52,670 bases of DNA. Origin: Defluviitaleaceae bacterium. Lineage in GTDB: Bacteria; Bacillota; Clostridia; Lachnospirales; WQUN01. The stretch's first letter is position 1; the number at the start of each line of letters is the position of its first letter. Location of the stretch: assembly GCA_009784025.1 (NCBI GenBank), contig WQVK01000015.1, forward strand, positions 1 to 52,670, read 5' to 3'. The notes under the pieces are model-generated. The model worked only from the letters and a program-made list of their open reading frames with translations. It had not been told where the DNA came from and ran no database searches. A program made the translations under genes and the position numbers. Below are positions 1-8,043 of this stretch, piece after piece.

Positions 1-1729
1 GGGTGGGGTTTTTCCCCCCCCCCCCCCCCGGTAAGTTGAGAAGTAAATCTTCCATTGATTTCCTGCCAAAGAGTACGGTTTCGTCGTTTATTATCAAGGC
101 GGGTACGCTCATTATATCGAATTTATCCCGTAGCTCTGCGAAATATTGCATGTCTATCATTTCTGCCTTTATATTTTTGTTGATTATGGCTATGCGCTGG
201 CAGTTCTGCACCAGTTCTGAACAGAGTGTGCAGGTTAGAGATACGCCTACTTTTAGCCTTGTGCCGCTTTGTAAATTTTCTATTTGTTCTTTCATGGATG
301 CTGGGGTGGCCTGGCCTGGGCCTGCGGCGTTGTATATTGCCAAAATAAAGGATTCTAGCTCGTGACCGCCGGGTACGCCTAGGAAGCCCACACCAGTATA
401 CTGGCCGGCGCTGTCTAACAGAGCGATTATTGGAAATACATCTGTGCCTATGTTGGCCTCTATGGCAGGGTCATCGCCTTTTTGGGTTATTTTTATTGGC
501 ATCCGCTCTGTTACATCACGATATTCTTCCAAGAATTCTTTTATATTGGCCGATATGGTGCAATCTGGCAGCAGCACCGCGTGGATTGTCACATCGTTTT
601 CGCATCTTTCCATTACATGCCTTATTTGGCTTGATATGCTTTCGTCTGATAGGCCGTAGGTTGTATGTTTGGCTTCTTTGGCATGGGCAAAATCCTCTAC
701 CCCTAGTCGCGCCTTAATTTCTGCAACATATCGTACCGCCGCTTCAGACGATACCGCACCGTCGGATGCTGCTATTACTAGCTGCCGCCGCCGCTGTGGG
801 CTCATTTCATTAGAGCCTGTGATTTCTGGCACGGCGGTTTGTGTGTAGATGTCATCTAGGTTGTCGAAATCTTCGTCGTTTTCTGTTTCATAACCGGCCA
901 TGATAAAAACGCCAAAAGTTCCCTCGTCTACTTTATGTTCCCATTCTTCGCCGGTTTTAATATCCTTAAACTTGGCTTCTTTCACTACATTTGCGCCGCG
1001 AACATGGACTATTTCGGTGTTGTATTTTATTTCAATTTTCTCGTGATTAAGCACCCTATCTGCCACATCTTGCTCGCAGGTTAGCTTTGGCCCTTTTACT
1101 ATCACGGTTACCTTCCGGGCGAAGCGGGTAAGGTAAATGGATTCTTCTGCGGCAGAAAAACCCGAGCCTATAACAAAAACGTCGCGCCCGGTAAAAAATT
1201 CGCCGTCACAAGTGGCACTGTAGGCCACGCCTCGGCCGGTGAATTCTTCTTCGCCCTCAAAGCCTAGGGTCTTGGGCTTTGAGCCCATGGCAATTATCAC
1301 ACCCCAAGATGATTGGGAGCCTTTTCCCTCTGTGGGGTTCTTGCTAAAGCTTACTTGTGACAGGTCGGCCGTAACAAAATCCACCCCAACGCTGGCGCGG
1401 CTGGCCATGATCAACCCCCAGGACGTGTAAATATTGCCTGTATCAATTTTTACCGATTTTATATCAGATTTGAAATCCACTTTTTGTACATTGGCTGCAA
1501 CAAAGTCTACACCAAAATTAACCGCCTCTTTTTTCATATCGGCGGCTATTTCAACTTCCCCGGCGGTGAAAGCATCCGGGTTACTTACCTCTGCTGCTAA
1601 TTTTAGCTTGCCACCTTCGCCGGTGTTTTCCACCACTAGCACATGAAGCCTAGCGCGCCCGGCAAAGATGGCGGCGCTGAGGCCCGCAGCCCCAGCGCCG
1701 ATTACAATAAGGTCGTACATAACACTCAT
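1..1729 (-). CDS. Thioredoxin-reductase/AhpF-like flavoprotein with C-terminal thioredoxin domain (3' end cut off)
   Basis: Likely passes electrons from NAD(P)H to the neighbouring peroxiredoxin in the cytoplasm. The N-terminus has the FAD dinucleotide-binding motif VIGAGAAGLSAA (about residues 9-20) and a second Rossmann motif VIGSGFSAAEE just after the redox site. The usual CATC redox motif reads SATCDGEFF, with Ser171 in place of the first Cys. A C-terminal thioredoxin-like domain carries TCTLCSEL (CxxC) and the cis-Pro motif SVPAL, so a second dithiol centre exists. Residues ~72-108 and ~113-148 look like a tandem duplication (GVDFV ... SWG.I.A in each). The start ATG at 1729 has AGGGAG 8 nt upstream; 21 bp separate it from the peroxiredoxin gene, so the two are probably co-transcribed. 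The coding frame runs into a poly-G tract at the window edge where a thioredoxin domain would normally end. Family assignment is firm; the exact donor and acceptor are inferred. Confidence 0.85.
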   Translation of the reverse strand, partial: MSVMYDLIVIGAGAAGLSAAIFAGRARLHVLVVENTGEGGKLKLAAEVSNPDAFTAGEVEIAADMKKEAVNFGVDFVAANVQKVDFKSDIKSVKIDTGNIYTSWGLIMASRASVGVDFVTADLSQVSFSKNPTEGKGSQSSWGVIIAMGSKPKTLGFEGEEEFTGRGVAYSATCDGEFFTGRDVFVIGSGFSAAEESIYLTRFARKVTVIVKGPKLTCEQDVADRVLNHEKIEIKYNTEIVHVRGANVVKEAKFKDIKTGEEWEHKVDEGTFGVFIMAGYETENDEDFDNLDDIYTQTAVPEITGSNEMSPQRRRQLVIAASDGAVSSEAAVRYVAEIKARLGVEDFAHAKEAKHTTYGLSDESISSQIRHVMERCENDVTIHAVLLPDCTISANIKEFLEEYRDVTERMPIKITQKGDDPAIEANIGTDVFPIIALLDSAGQYTGVGFLGVPGGHELESFILAIYNAAGPGQATPASMKEQIENLQSGTRLKVGVSLTCTLCSELVQNCQRIAIINKNIKAEMIDMQYFAELRDKFDIMSVPALIINDETVLFGRKSMEDLLLNLPGGGGGKNPT

Positions 1730-1750
1730 GCCATCTACTCCCTTTAAATT

Positions 1751-2314
1751 TTACAATTTGCCAACTAAATCTAAACCTGGTTTAAGAGTTTCTGCACCTG
1801 GGGACCATTTTGCCGGGCAAACTTGGTCACCATGTTTTGTTATAAACTGGGCGGCCTGCACCTTACGCAGCAACTCGTCAGAATTACGGCCTATGCCATC
1901 GGGGTTAATCTCGTAGGCAACAACTTCGCCCTCTGGGTTGATTATAAACGTGCCACGAAGCGTAACGCCTTTATCTGGAATAAGCACGCCAAAATCCTTA
2001 GAAATCTCATGTGTAGGGTCTGCCAGCATTGGGTAATTAATCTTCCTTATAGTGGCGGAAGCATCATACCAAGCCTTATGCGTGAAATGTGTGTCTGTAG
2101 AGATTGCATAAACCTCGCAGCCAATCTTTTGAAATTCTGCATAAGAATCTGCCAAATCCCCAAGTTCTGTGGGGCATACAAAAGTAAAGTCTGCAGGATA
2201 GAAGAAAAATACCGACCATTTGCCATGCATATCATCCCTACAAACTTCCTTAAAACTGCCATTAACAAACGCTTGAACCTTAAAATCCTTTACCTTCTTG
2301 CCAATCAAAGACAT
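1751..2314 (-). CDS. ahpC: 2-Cys peroxiredoxin, AhpC type
   Basis: Reduces hydrogen peroxide and alkyl hydroperoxides in the cytosol. 187 residues, the normal AhpC length. The peroxidatic Cys47 sits in DFTFVCPTE and the resolving Cys166 in GDQVCPAKW; the C-terminal segment typical of the decameric AhpC/Prx1 class is present. GGGAGG lies 7 nt before the ATG and a good promoter (TTGACT, 17 bp, TATCGT) lies about 30 bp further upstream. The flavoprotein gene follows 21 bp downstream, the usual peroxidase-reductase pairing. No PerR-like operator was recognised. Confidence 0.95.
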   Translation of the reverse strand: MSLIGKKVKDFKVQAFVNGSFKEVCRDDMHGKWSVFFFYPADFTFVCPTELGDLADSYAEFQKIGCEVYAISTDTHFTHKAWYDASATIRKINYPMLADPTHEISKDFGVLIPDKGVTLRGTFIINPEGEVVAYEINPDGIGRNSDELLRKVQAAQFITKHGDQVCPAKWSPGAETLKPGLDLVGKL

Positions 2315-2345
2315 AGGTATCCTCCCATTAACTTGTGATACACAA

Positions 2346-2374
2346 ACGATAACAAATGAAACTGCCTAAGTCAA
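2346..2374 (-). promoter_or_regulatory. Promoter of the peroxiredoxin-reductase operon
   Basis: On the minus strand TTGACT (2374-2369) and TATCGT (2351-2346) are separated by exactly 17 bp, about 30 bp upstream of the ahpC start. Read by eye only. Confidence 0.6.
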
Positions 2375-2411
2375 CCCTTTTTTAGGGAAAATTGAAGATG
2401 GCTGTCGAACG

Positions 2412-2476
2412 AGGAAACCGCCTGAAGCTTCGCCGGCCACACCCCCACCGCTTTTTCGGGAAAAACTTAGCAAAAT
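2412..2476. repeat. REP-like element, diverged copy (GAAGCTTCGCC core)
   Basis: Contains AAACCGCCTGAAGCTTCGCC followed by CCACCGCTTTTTCGGGAAAAA, a diverged version of the AAACCGTCAGAGGCTTCGCC... element found at many other gene junctions in the window. Confidence 0.5.
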
Positions 2477-2497
2477 TTTAACTTTAGACTGTCAAAT

Positions 2498-2577
2498 GGT
2501 ATCGCATGGTACCATTTTCTCGTGACGGTGGTACCATACGGTACCATTTTTTCGTGATTGTGGTACCGTATGGTACC
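2498..2577. repeat. Triple 16-bp palindrome array, GGTACCRTAYGGTACC, 32-bp period
   Basis: Three copies at 2498-2513 (degenerate, GGTATCGCATGGTACC), 2530-2545 and 2562-2577. Starts are exactly 32 bp apart and spacers are 16 bp. The array lies between ahpC and the ABC exporter genes. Same family as the copies at 12477, 17216, 27240, 36567, 42003 and 47666. Confidence 0.9.
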
Positions 2578-2621
2578 ATTTTTTCGCAAAAACTAGCCAA
2601 AAATCAGAACCGCAAAATAAA

Positions 2622-2649
2622 AAAAGCCCAGAAACAAGGGCTTTTTTCA
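2622..2649 (-). terminator. Rho-independent terminator of the ABC exporter operon
   Basis: AAAAAAGCCC, an 8-nt loop, GGGCTTTTTT. It lies 135 bp beyond the stop of the second ABC gene and ends in T runs in both directions, so it may also insulate ahpC. Confidence 0.8.
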
Positions 2650-2669
2650 AAAATTCAAATTCAAAAATC

Positions 2670-2775
2670 AAAGTTTTACTAAAAAACTTTTTTCAAATAT
2701 AATCTGAGAGAAGCCGGGCGATGCGAACCTTATGAAAAGTTTTGGAGATGCGGCCGGCGAAGCATTTGACAATTT
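2670..2775. repeat. REP-like element (GGGCGATGCGAACCTTATGAAAAG variant)
   Basis: Shares the order CTTTTTTCAAAT..AA, then CGGGCG..GCGAA.CTTATGAAAA, then GGAGATG.GGC.GGCGAAGC with intergenic stretches near 21680, 27320 and 50790. Lies directly downstream of the ABC exporter gene. Confidence 0.55.
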
Positions 2776-2783
2776 TGGCTCTC

Positions 2784-4571
2784 TCACCCAGCCTCATACC
2801 ACTTAGCCTGCGCCCTATACATCTCTGCATAATGCGCGTTCTTGGCCATTAGTTCGTTATGGTTGCCGGTTTCTACTATGCGGCCATCTTTTATGACTAT
2901 TATTCGGTCCACTATTGCGGTTATGCCTAAGCGGTGGGAGATTAGTATTGTGGTTTTACCGTGGGTTAGGTTGGCAAAATTGTGATAGAGTTCGGCTTCA
3001 GCGATAGGGTCTAGAGCAGAGGTTGGCTCGTCTAATATCATGATTTTTGCGTCAGATTTATAGGCGGCACGGGCTATGGATATTTTTTGCCATTGGCCGC
3101 CAGATAGGTTGTTGGCCTTTGCGCCAAATGTGCCAACCTGGGTGGCCAGGCCGTCTGGTTGCTGGTCTACTAGGTTGCGGGCGTTTATTTTTTCTAGCAG
3201 GTCGAGAATTTCTGCATCTGTGGATTGGCGGGCCTTGTCAGATACTGTAATGTTTTCCCGGATGCTAGTTTCGTAATGGGCAAAGTCTTGAAACACGACA
3301 GACATAGAGCCGCGTAGGCTTGCGGGGTTATTTATAACATCGCAGCCGCCCACGTTTATTTTGCCGTCTCTGGGGCTGTGCATTCCGCATAGGAGATTGA
3401 TTAGGGTGGATTTACCGCTACCGTTTTCGCCCACTATGGCTATTTTTTCGCCGTCTTTTATATGAAGGGTGATGTCGTTTAGGGCGTCCCGTTCGGCATT
3501 TGGGTAGGCAAAGTTTACATTTTCGAAGGTTATATCACCGTTAGGCAGTTTTTCGCCATTGTATTTTGGTTCACGTTCTAGCTCATCTAGTTTGAAAAAC
3601 TCTTGCATGTATGGGATATCCTGGGCCAAGGACATTATGCTAACCAGGGTGCTGGCCGCCACCCGTTGCAAGTTGCCAGAAAGCGAATACACTAGCACAA
3701 ACACACCTATGCCAAGGGCTGGGTTAAGGTAGATTTCCCTTGCGGCTATCAGCAAGATAGCCAGGTACACACCGCTTCGCAGGATATCTGCCACGGCATT
3801 GTATTTTACATGCTTGGCCATTAACCTGTTCTTTTTGCCAAGGTAATGGTCAACTATTGCGCGCCAGCGGGCTTTTAAATAATCGAAAAGACCCCCGTGA
3901 CGGATTTCTTGCTGGCCGTTAAACAGATAGTTCGCACCCGCCAGCATATTGTAATAATGTATGGCCAGGCTGCCTTCTTCCATCCATTTTGCCCGGCCAT
4001 GGAATGTTTCGTCCTGCTGCAAATAGGCCAAAATAGCCGCGGGTATGCTGGTTACATATAACACAATTACAATCACCCAGCTTACTTCCCAAAGCGCCAG
4101 CGATGCCGCCACAAAGGCCAACATCAGCTGCAAAATGGAGATTATGCTACTCATGCTTTGCCCCATTGTGCCGCCTGCATGTTCCTTGGCGAAGGCTATC
4201 CGTTTCTGGAAATCATCGTAGTTTTCTATATATTTGTAGCGCACCTGGCATTTATGTTCCATTATCCTACGGTTGATGTAGGTTTGTAGCCTTATGCTGC
4301 TGCGTAGGCCGGTAAATTGGCTTAGCATGTCAATTACCATGCTAGTTACGTATAGACCCACAACCGCACCCAGGGCGGCCATGGCATAGCTTATATCTGT
4401 TTGTGCGCCCATTAAATCTTGCAGATGATCTGCAAGCAGGCGCATTTGATTTGCCAGAAACACCGGGATTAATGCCGCCGGGAAACCAAGCAGGCTCATA
4501 AGTAAATCCAGCGGGCCTTTTATTTTTATGCTCACACAAAGGGCGCGGGCTAGGGTTTTTAGCTTATTCAA
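2784..4571 (-). CDS. ABC exporter half-transporter (TMD-NBD), second of a pair
   Basis: About 595 residues: six predicted membrane helices in the first ~310 residues, then an ATPase domain with Walker A GENGSGKST (about residue 381), signature LSGGQWQKISIARA, Walker B IMILDEPTSALD and switch His in ISHRLG. The ATPase motifs look intact. An ATG at 4634 would overlap the upstream ABC gene by 71 nt. A TTG at 4571, overlapping the upstream stop (TTGAATAA) and preceded by GGCGGTGAGG, fits translational coupling better, so I place the start there. Probably forms a heterodimer with the overlapping upstream gene. Substrate unknown; the adjacent LytTR regulator hints at a peptide or antimicrobial-type substrate (inference). 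Confidence 0.9.
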   Translation of the reverse strand: MNKLKTLARALCVSIKIKGPLDLLMSLLGFPAALIPVFLANQMRLLADHLQDLMGAQTDISYAMAALGAVVGLYVTSMVIDMLSQFTGLRSSIRLQTYINRRIMEHKCQVRYKYIENYDDFQKRIAFAKEHAGGTMGQSMSSIISILQLMLAFVAASLALWEVSWVIVIVLYVTSIPAAILAYLQQDETFHGRAKWMEEGSLAIHYYNMLAGANYLFNGQQEIRHGGLFDYLKARWRAIVDHYLGKKNRLMAKHVKYNAVADILRSGVYLAILLIAAREIYLNPALGIGVFVLVYSLSGNLQRVAASTLVSIMSLAQDIPYMQEFFKLDELEREPKYNGEKLPNGDITFENVNFAYPNAERDALNDITLHIKDGEKIAIVGENGSGKSTLINLLCGMHSPRDGKINVGGCDVINNPASLRGSMSVVFQDFAHYETSIRENITVSDKARQSTDAEILDLLEKINARNLVDQQPDGLATQVGTFGAKANNLSGGQWQKISIARAAYKSDAKIMILDEPTSALDPIAEAELYHNFANLTHGKTTILISHRLGITAIVDRIIVIKDGRIVETGNHNELMAKNAHYAEMYRAQAKWYEAG

Positions 4572-6378
4572 CTGCCTCACCGCCTTTCTGATACCATTCG
4601 GCTTGGGTGTTAAAGAAATTCGCGTAAATGCCATCTTTTTGCATCAATGTTTCATGTGTGCCGTCCTCGGCCAGGCGGCCGTCTTGCAGCACTATTATCC
4701 TGTCTGCCAGCCGGGCAAAGCCCACCCTATGGCTTATTAGAATAGCCGTGCGCCCCTGTATTTTCTCGCGTATTGCTTGGAACTGGTTCATCTCTGCAAC
4801 AGGGTCTAGCGCAGAAGCCGGCTCGTCGAAGATTAGCACATCTTTGTCGCTCATATGGGTGCGTGATACGGCCACGCGCTGGCTTTCGCCGCCAGACAGC
4901 CATATGCCGTCGCTTTTTACATGCTTGGTTAGCCATTGCTCTAGACCATTGCTTAGGTTGTCCAGGATTTTCTTGGCATCGCCTTTTTCTATTGCCTTCA
5001 TTATTTGGGCTTCGTCATTTAGGTTTTTCAGGTCGCCAAAACCCACATTCTCCCTAAATGTCGCGTGGAAAATATGAAAATCTTGAAAAAACATCCCCAC
5101 CCGCTTTATCACGCCGCCACGGGTTTTGTCATCATATTCCTTGCCATAGAAGCGCAGGTCACCCTTGGTTGGCGAAAACAGGCCAATAAGCAGCTTAACC
5201 AGCGTAGACTTGCCGCTGCCGTTTAGCCCCACCAATGCCACGGTTTCGCCTTTTTTTATGCTAAATGTCAAATCATGCAGCACTTGTTTTTCATCATCGT
5301 AGGAAAAGCATAGATTCTTTGCCTGGAAGATATTTTCATGGTCTGCCGGCTCGAAGCCATCCCGCCAGTCTTGGGCGGCCCTTGGCACTGCGCCCGTGAA
5401 CTTGCGCTGTATATTTAGGAAGTACATGGCATTATCTGCCCGCACAAAGCTGTTGGATATGCTGCCAATCATCTCGCTAATGCTTACCCCCAGCGCAAAA
5501 ACCATGAGGAAAACATCCACGGTCATGCTGCCAGCCGCCACCTGGAAAATCCCATAAGCCATCATGCCCACAATAAATAAATAGAACCCAATGCGGCTTA
5601 TTGCCGTGGAAGCAGGATAAAATCTTGAATGATGGTATATGAAATCTTCCACTTCCTTATATGCATCCGCCCATTTGTCTACAGTTTCCTTAGAAGTATC
5701 ATATATCCGCATCTCCTTGGCCACACCCGGCTGCATGGAAGAATTCTCATAATACGCCGCAAGCCTGCGGGCCTCGTCGTATTCTAGGTGGTTCCAGCGC
5801 AGCTTATCCACCATTACATAATTAAGCAGCATGATGGCCGCAATATAACCCGCCGCTGCCAAAAAAATCACCAGCGACACCTGAGCAGCCACCACAAGTA
5901 ACGACGCTGCCCCAATAGACTTAGCCAGCAGCACACAGCTATTGCTCATAAAATCTGACAAGGACCCACCCCGCCCCAGCGCAGAATAATGCTCGTCTAA
6001 ATATCGCTTATCCATCAGCGTTTTCAGCTCTACATCCTGCACTGTGTCCATATAAAACTCCAAAAAGCCAAAATAATAAGTATCATGCATCTGCATATTC
6101 AAAAAATCCCCATTAACACGGTTAGAAAGCCCAATCGCCGTTAAAATCACCCCCAGCGCCACAATGGAAGGCAGCACATCCCCAAAGCTCCCCTGCCCTG
6201 TAGCCACAAACCCAGACAAAACAGCCAAGGCCTCCCTATTAAAATGCAGCGAAACAGCCGGCAAAACAGCCAGCAAAATACTAATAGAACTCCACCACAA
6301 ATAAACCCTAATATTGATACGACGGGCAAGCTTAAACGCCCACTTGATGGATAAAAAATTATCTTTTAATTTTTGCAT
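4564..6378 (-). CDS. ABC exporter half-transporter (TMD-NBD), first of a pair
   Basis: 604 residues with an N-terminal six-helix membrane domain and a C-terminal ATPase: Walker A VGLNGSGKST (about residue 382), signature LSGGESQRVAVSRT, Walker B VLIFDEPASALD, switch ISHRVG. The start ATG at 6378 has AAGGAG 7 nt upstream; an open frame extends further 5' but has no ribosome site. The downstream ABC gene overlaps its stop, so the two should be made together and work as an export complex in the cell membrane. A diverged REP-like stretch lies between it and the regulator gene upstream. Confidence 0.9.
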   Translation of the reverse strand: MQKLKDNFLSIKWAFKLARRINIRVYLWWSSISILLAVLPAVSLHFNREALAVLSGFVATGQGSFGDVLPSIVALGVILTAIGLSNRVNGDFLNMQMHDTYYFGFLEFYMDTVQDVELKTLMDKRYLDEHYSALGRGGSLSDFMSNSCVLLAKSIGAASLLVVAAQVSLVIFLAAAGYIAAIMLLNYVMVDKLRWNHLEYDEARRLAAYYENSSMQPGVAKEMRIYDTSKETVDKWADAYKEVEDFIYHHSRFYPASTAISRIGFYLFIVGMMAYGIFQVAAGSMTVDVFLMVFALGVSISEMIGSISNSFVRADNAMYFLNIQRKFTGAVPRAAQDWRDGFEPADHENIFQAKNLCFSYDDEKQVLHDLTFSIKKGETVALVGLNGSGKSTLVKLLIGLFSPTKGDLRFYGKEYDDKTRGGVIKRVGMFFQDFHIFHATFRENVGFGDLKNLNDEAQIMKAIEKGDAKKILDNLSNGLEQWLTKHVKSDGIWLSGGESQRVAVSRTHMSDKDVLIFDEPASALDPVAEMNQFQAIREKIQGRTAILISHRVGFARLADRIIVLQDGRLAEDGTHETLMQKDGIYANFFNTQAEWYQKGGEAVE

Positions 6379-6385
6379 GGTTTGC

Positions 6386-6440
6386 TCCTTTTTGAGATTT
6401 GATGCCGTGAAAAGCTTCACCCGCCACACCCACATTATTT
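6386..6440. repeat. REP-like remnant between regulator and exporter
   Basis: Contains GCCGTGAAAAGCTTCACCCGCCACACCC, weakly matching the AAACCGTCAGAGGCTTCGCCTCCGACACC core found elsewhere. Low confidence as a member of the family. Confidence 0.35.
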
Positions 6441-6461
6441 TTCATACGCATTCCCATGGGG

Positions 6462-7166
6462 TCAGCCCCCTCGCAGTGGGAGGTTCATTATTTGGGTTAT
6501 TACTTCTTTTTTGCGCTGGCGGCTTACTGGGATGCGTTCGCCGGTGGTTAGGATTATGTCATTGCCTTCCATTTTTTCGAAGAAGAGTAGATTTACTATA
6601 AAGCCCGTGTGGCAGCGTATAAAATGTGGTTCGTATAGGGTTTGTTGGTGGGTTTTCATGGGTTTGTAGCTTATTATGCCTTCGTTTTCGGTGTAAATTT
6701 TTGTGTTGCGGCCGTCGGTTTCTATATAGCGTAGGGTTTTGGTGTAGATTTTGTACATGCCGCTATCGTTGCTTTCTATAAAAAATCGATTTTGGCCGCG
6801 TTTTGCCCTTGCGGCCTCTACTTCTTTTAGGAAACGGGTGTACTTTAGCGGCTTTAGCAGGTAGTTGTTTGCCCGTACGTCGTATGCTTCAAATACATGT
6901 GACAGTACAGATGTGAGGAAGACTATCGCCACATTTTGGTCAACTGCTCTAATTTGCCGGGCTATTTCTATGCCTGTCATCTTAGCGAATGGGATTTCTA
7001 AGAACACCAAATCTAGCTCGAAGAGATAATGCCGCAGGAGTTTTTCCCCGCTATTGTAGGCCAGAATCTGCACATTTATCCCGATTTCTTCCTTGTATCG
7101 CCTTGCGAAATCTCCAATAGCCGCCCGGACGGCGGTATCGCTATCGCATATTCCTATAAATAACAC
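6462..7166 (-). CDS. LytTR response regulator with Glu in place of the phospho-acceptor Asp
   Basis: 234 residues: receiver domain (about 1-120) followed by a LytTR DNA-binding domain (about 128-230; RFFIESNDSG, YIETDGRNTKIYT, FIRCHTGFIVNL, GERIPVSRQRKKEV). The phospho-acceptor position, normally FLDI, reads FLEI (Glu57, codon GAA at 6998-6996). The acidic pair is reduced to CDSD, while the conserved Thr (VFLTS) and Lys (LLKPL) are kept. Glu at this site can mimic phosphorylation, and no histidine kinase gene is adjacent, so constitutive activity is a reasonable inference. GTG start at 7166 with GGAGG 6 nt upstream. Lies directly upstream of the ABC exporter pair in the same direction and probably controls it. 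Confidence 0.88.
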   Translation of the reverse strand: MLFIGICDSDTAVRAAIGDFARRYKEEIGINVQILAYNSGEKLLRHYLFELDLVFLEIPFAKMTGIEIARQIRAVDQNVAIVFLTSVLSHVFEAYDVRANNYLLKPLKYTRFLKEVEAARAKRGQNRFFIESNDSGMYKIYTKTLRYIETDGRNTKIYTENEGIISYKPMKTHQQTLYEPHFIRCHTGFIVNLLFFEKMEGNDIILTTGERIPVSRQRKKEVITQIMNLPLRGG

Positions 7167-7388
7167 TGCCGCCCTCCTTCTATGGGGATTATGGCCACCA
7201 CCCCATCTCCTATTATAACTGGCACAGGGCTAATGTAAATGCAATTTGTGAGGAGGCCGGGGAAGTTTTTAGCTTATCCCCGGCGGTTTATTATTCGAAA
7301 TCGACTGTGGTCTAATTGTAATTATACGGCTGGCAAAACATATTCCAAGGGTTTTGTGGCAACTGGTTATCTACAATGCCTAAATAGC

Positions 7389-7503
7389 ATAGTGAAATAA
7401 ATGAGAAACGGCCTCGCCAGGGCAGCACCTTTACCACCAGGATAAGGCGTTTCAGGCGTTTTTGCCGCGACAGGCGAGACCGTTCTCGAATTATTTCACT
7501 ATA
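7389..7503. mobile_element. MITE-like long-hairpin element, copy 1
   Basis: ~115 bp from ATAGTGAAATAAATGAGAAA to TCTCGAATTATTTCACTATA. Nested arms include GGCCTCGCC/GGCGAGACC. No coding capacity. Together with a weak GC hairpin (about 7258-7285) it makes up most of the gap between the regulator and the BRO-N gene; nothing else was recognised in 7167-7583. Same family as copies at 41797, 42159, 50655 and 52515. Confidence 0.8.
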
Positions 7504-7583
7504 GGTGGAATATTTCCCCAATACATGTTACAATTTGCCAAACCAGAACAAATATTTGCATCCACAGAAAGGAGAAGCAAAAA

Positions 7584-8042
7584 ATGAACAATCCCTTTAC
7601 AAACAAAAACCTGCGCTCGTTTTTCGACCATGGAGAAAAGAAATGGTGGTTTTCTGCCGTGGATATTTGCGCCATATTAATCGAGAGTGATTACGACACC
7701 GCCCGCGAATATTGGAAAAAATTTAAGTACGACTACACCCAGCAAAAATTTCAGTTGGTCGGATTTTCCGACCAACTGAAATTTCCCTCGCCAGACGGAA
7801 AATACTACTTTACAGATGCCATCGGCATAACAGAAGCAATATACCTGATACAAATAATCCCAAGCCCAAAAGCAGAACCATACCGCCTATGGCTTGCAAA
7901 TTTTGTAGCAAGCGACACAAATATAGAGGAAATTTTGGCGGCAGCAGGTGAAGAACGTAGGCAGCAAATAAAAGAAGCTTACAAAAACAATCCAGAAAAA
8001 CTAGCACAGCGGCAAGTTATTAAAAAAGAGAGATTGGTATAA
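7584..8042 (+). CDS. BRO-N domain (phage antirepressor-type) protein
   Basis: 152 residues matching the BRO-N/antirepressor fold pattern: KWWFSAVDICAIL, DYDTAREYWKKFKYDY, DGKYYFTDAIG, and the hallmark SPKAEPYRLWLA. In phages this family acts as DNA-binding or repressor-interacting proteins; no other phage gene is adjacent here. The mRNA contains a perfect 18-bp stem-loop (7746-7784) encoding KFQLVGFSDQLKF, the same hairpin used as a terminator at 50442. AAGGAG lies 9 nt before the ATG. The next gene begins 1 nt after the stop, so the two are one unit. Confidence 0.8.
   Translation: MNNPFTNKNLRSFFDHGEKKWWFSAVDICAILIESDYDTAREYWKKFKYDYTQQKFQLVGFSDQLKFPSPDGKYYFTDAIGITEAIYLIQIIPSPKAEPYRLWLANFVASDTNIEEILAAAGEERRQQIKEAYKNNPEKLAQRQVIKKERLV
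7746..7784 (+). repeat. CAGTTGGT-family perfect hairpin inside a coding region
   Basis: Two perfectly complementary 18-bp arms (AAATTTCAGTTGGTCGGA and its complement) with a TTT loop, wholly within the BRO-N reading frame. The inner ~31 bp are identical to the stem-loop at 50442-50480. Confidence 0.9.
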
Positions 8043-8043
8043 A

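Noticed and set aside
1823-2338. 171-codon open frame on the plus strand
   Set aside because: Opposite ahpC, which has all catalytic motifs; the plus frame has none.
2498-2577. CRISPR-like spaced repeats
   Set aside because: At most three short palindromic repeats with 16-bp non-unique-looking spacers, no leader and no cas genes.
2346-2580. PerR-type peroxide operator
   Set aside because: The expected TTATAATNATTATAA-like box is absent; the nearby palindromes also occur at unrelated genes.
4572-4634. Upstream ATG start for the second ABC gene
   Set aside because: It would overlap the preceding gene by 71 nt and lacks a ribosome site; the TTG at 4571 fits coupling.
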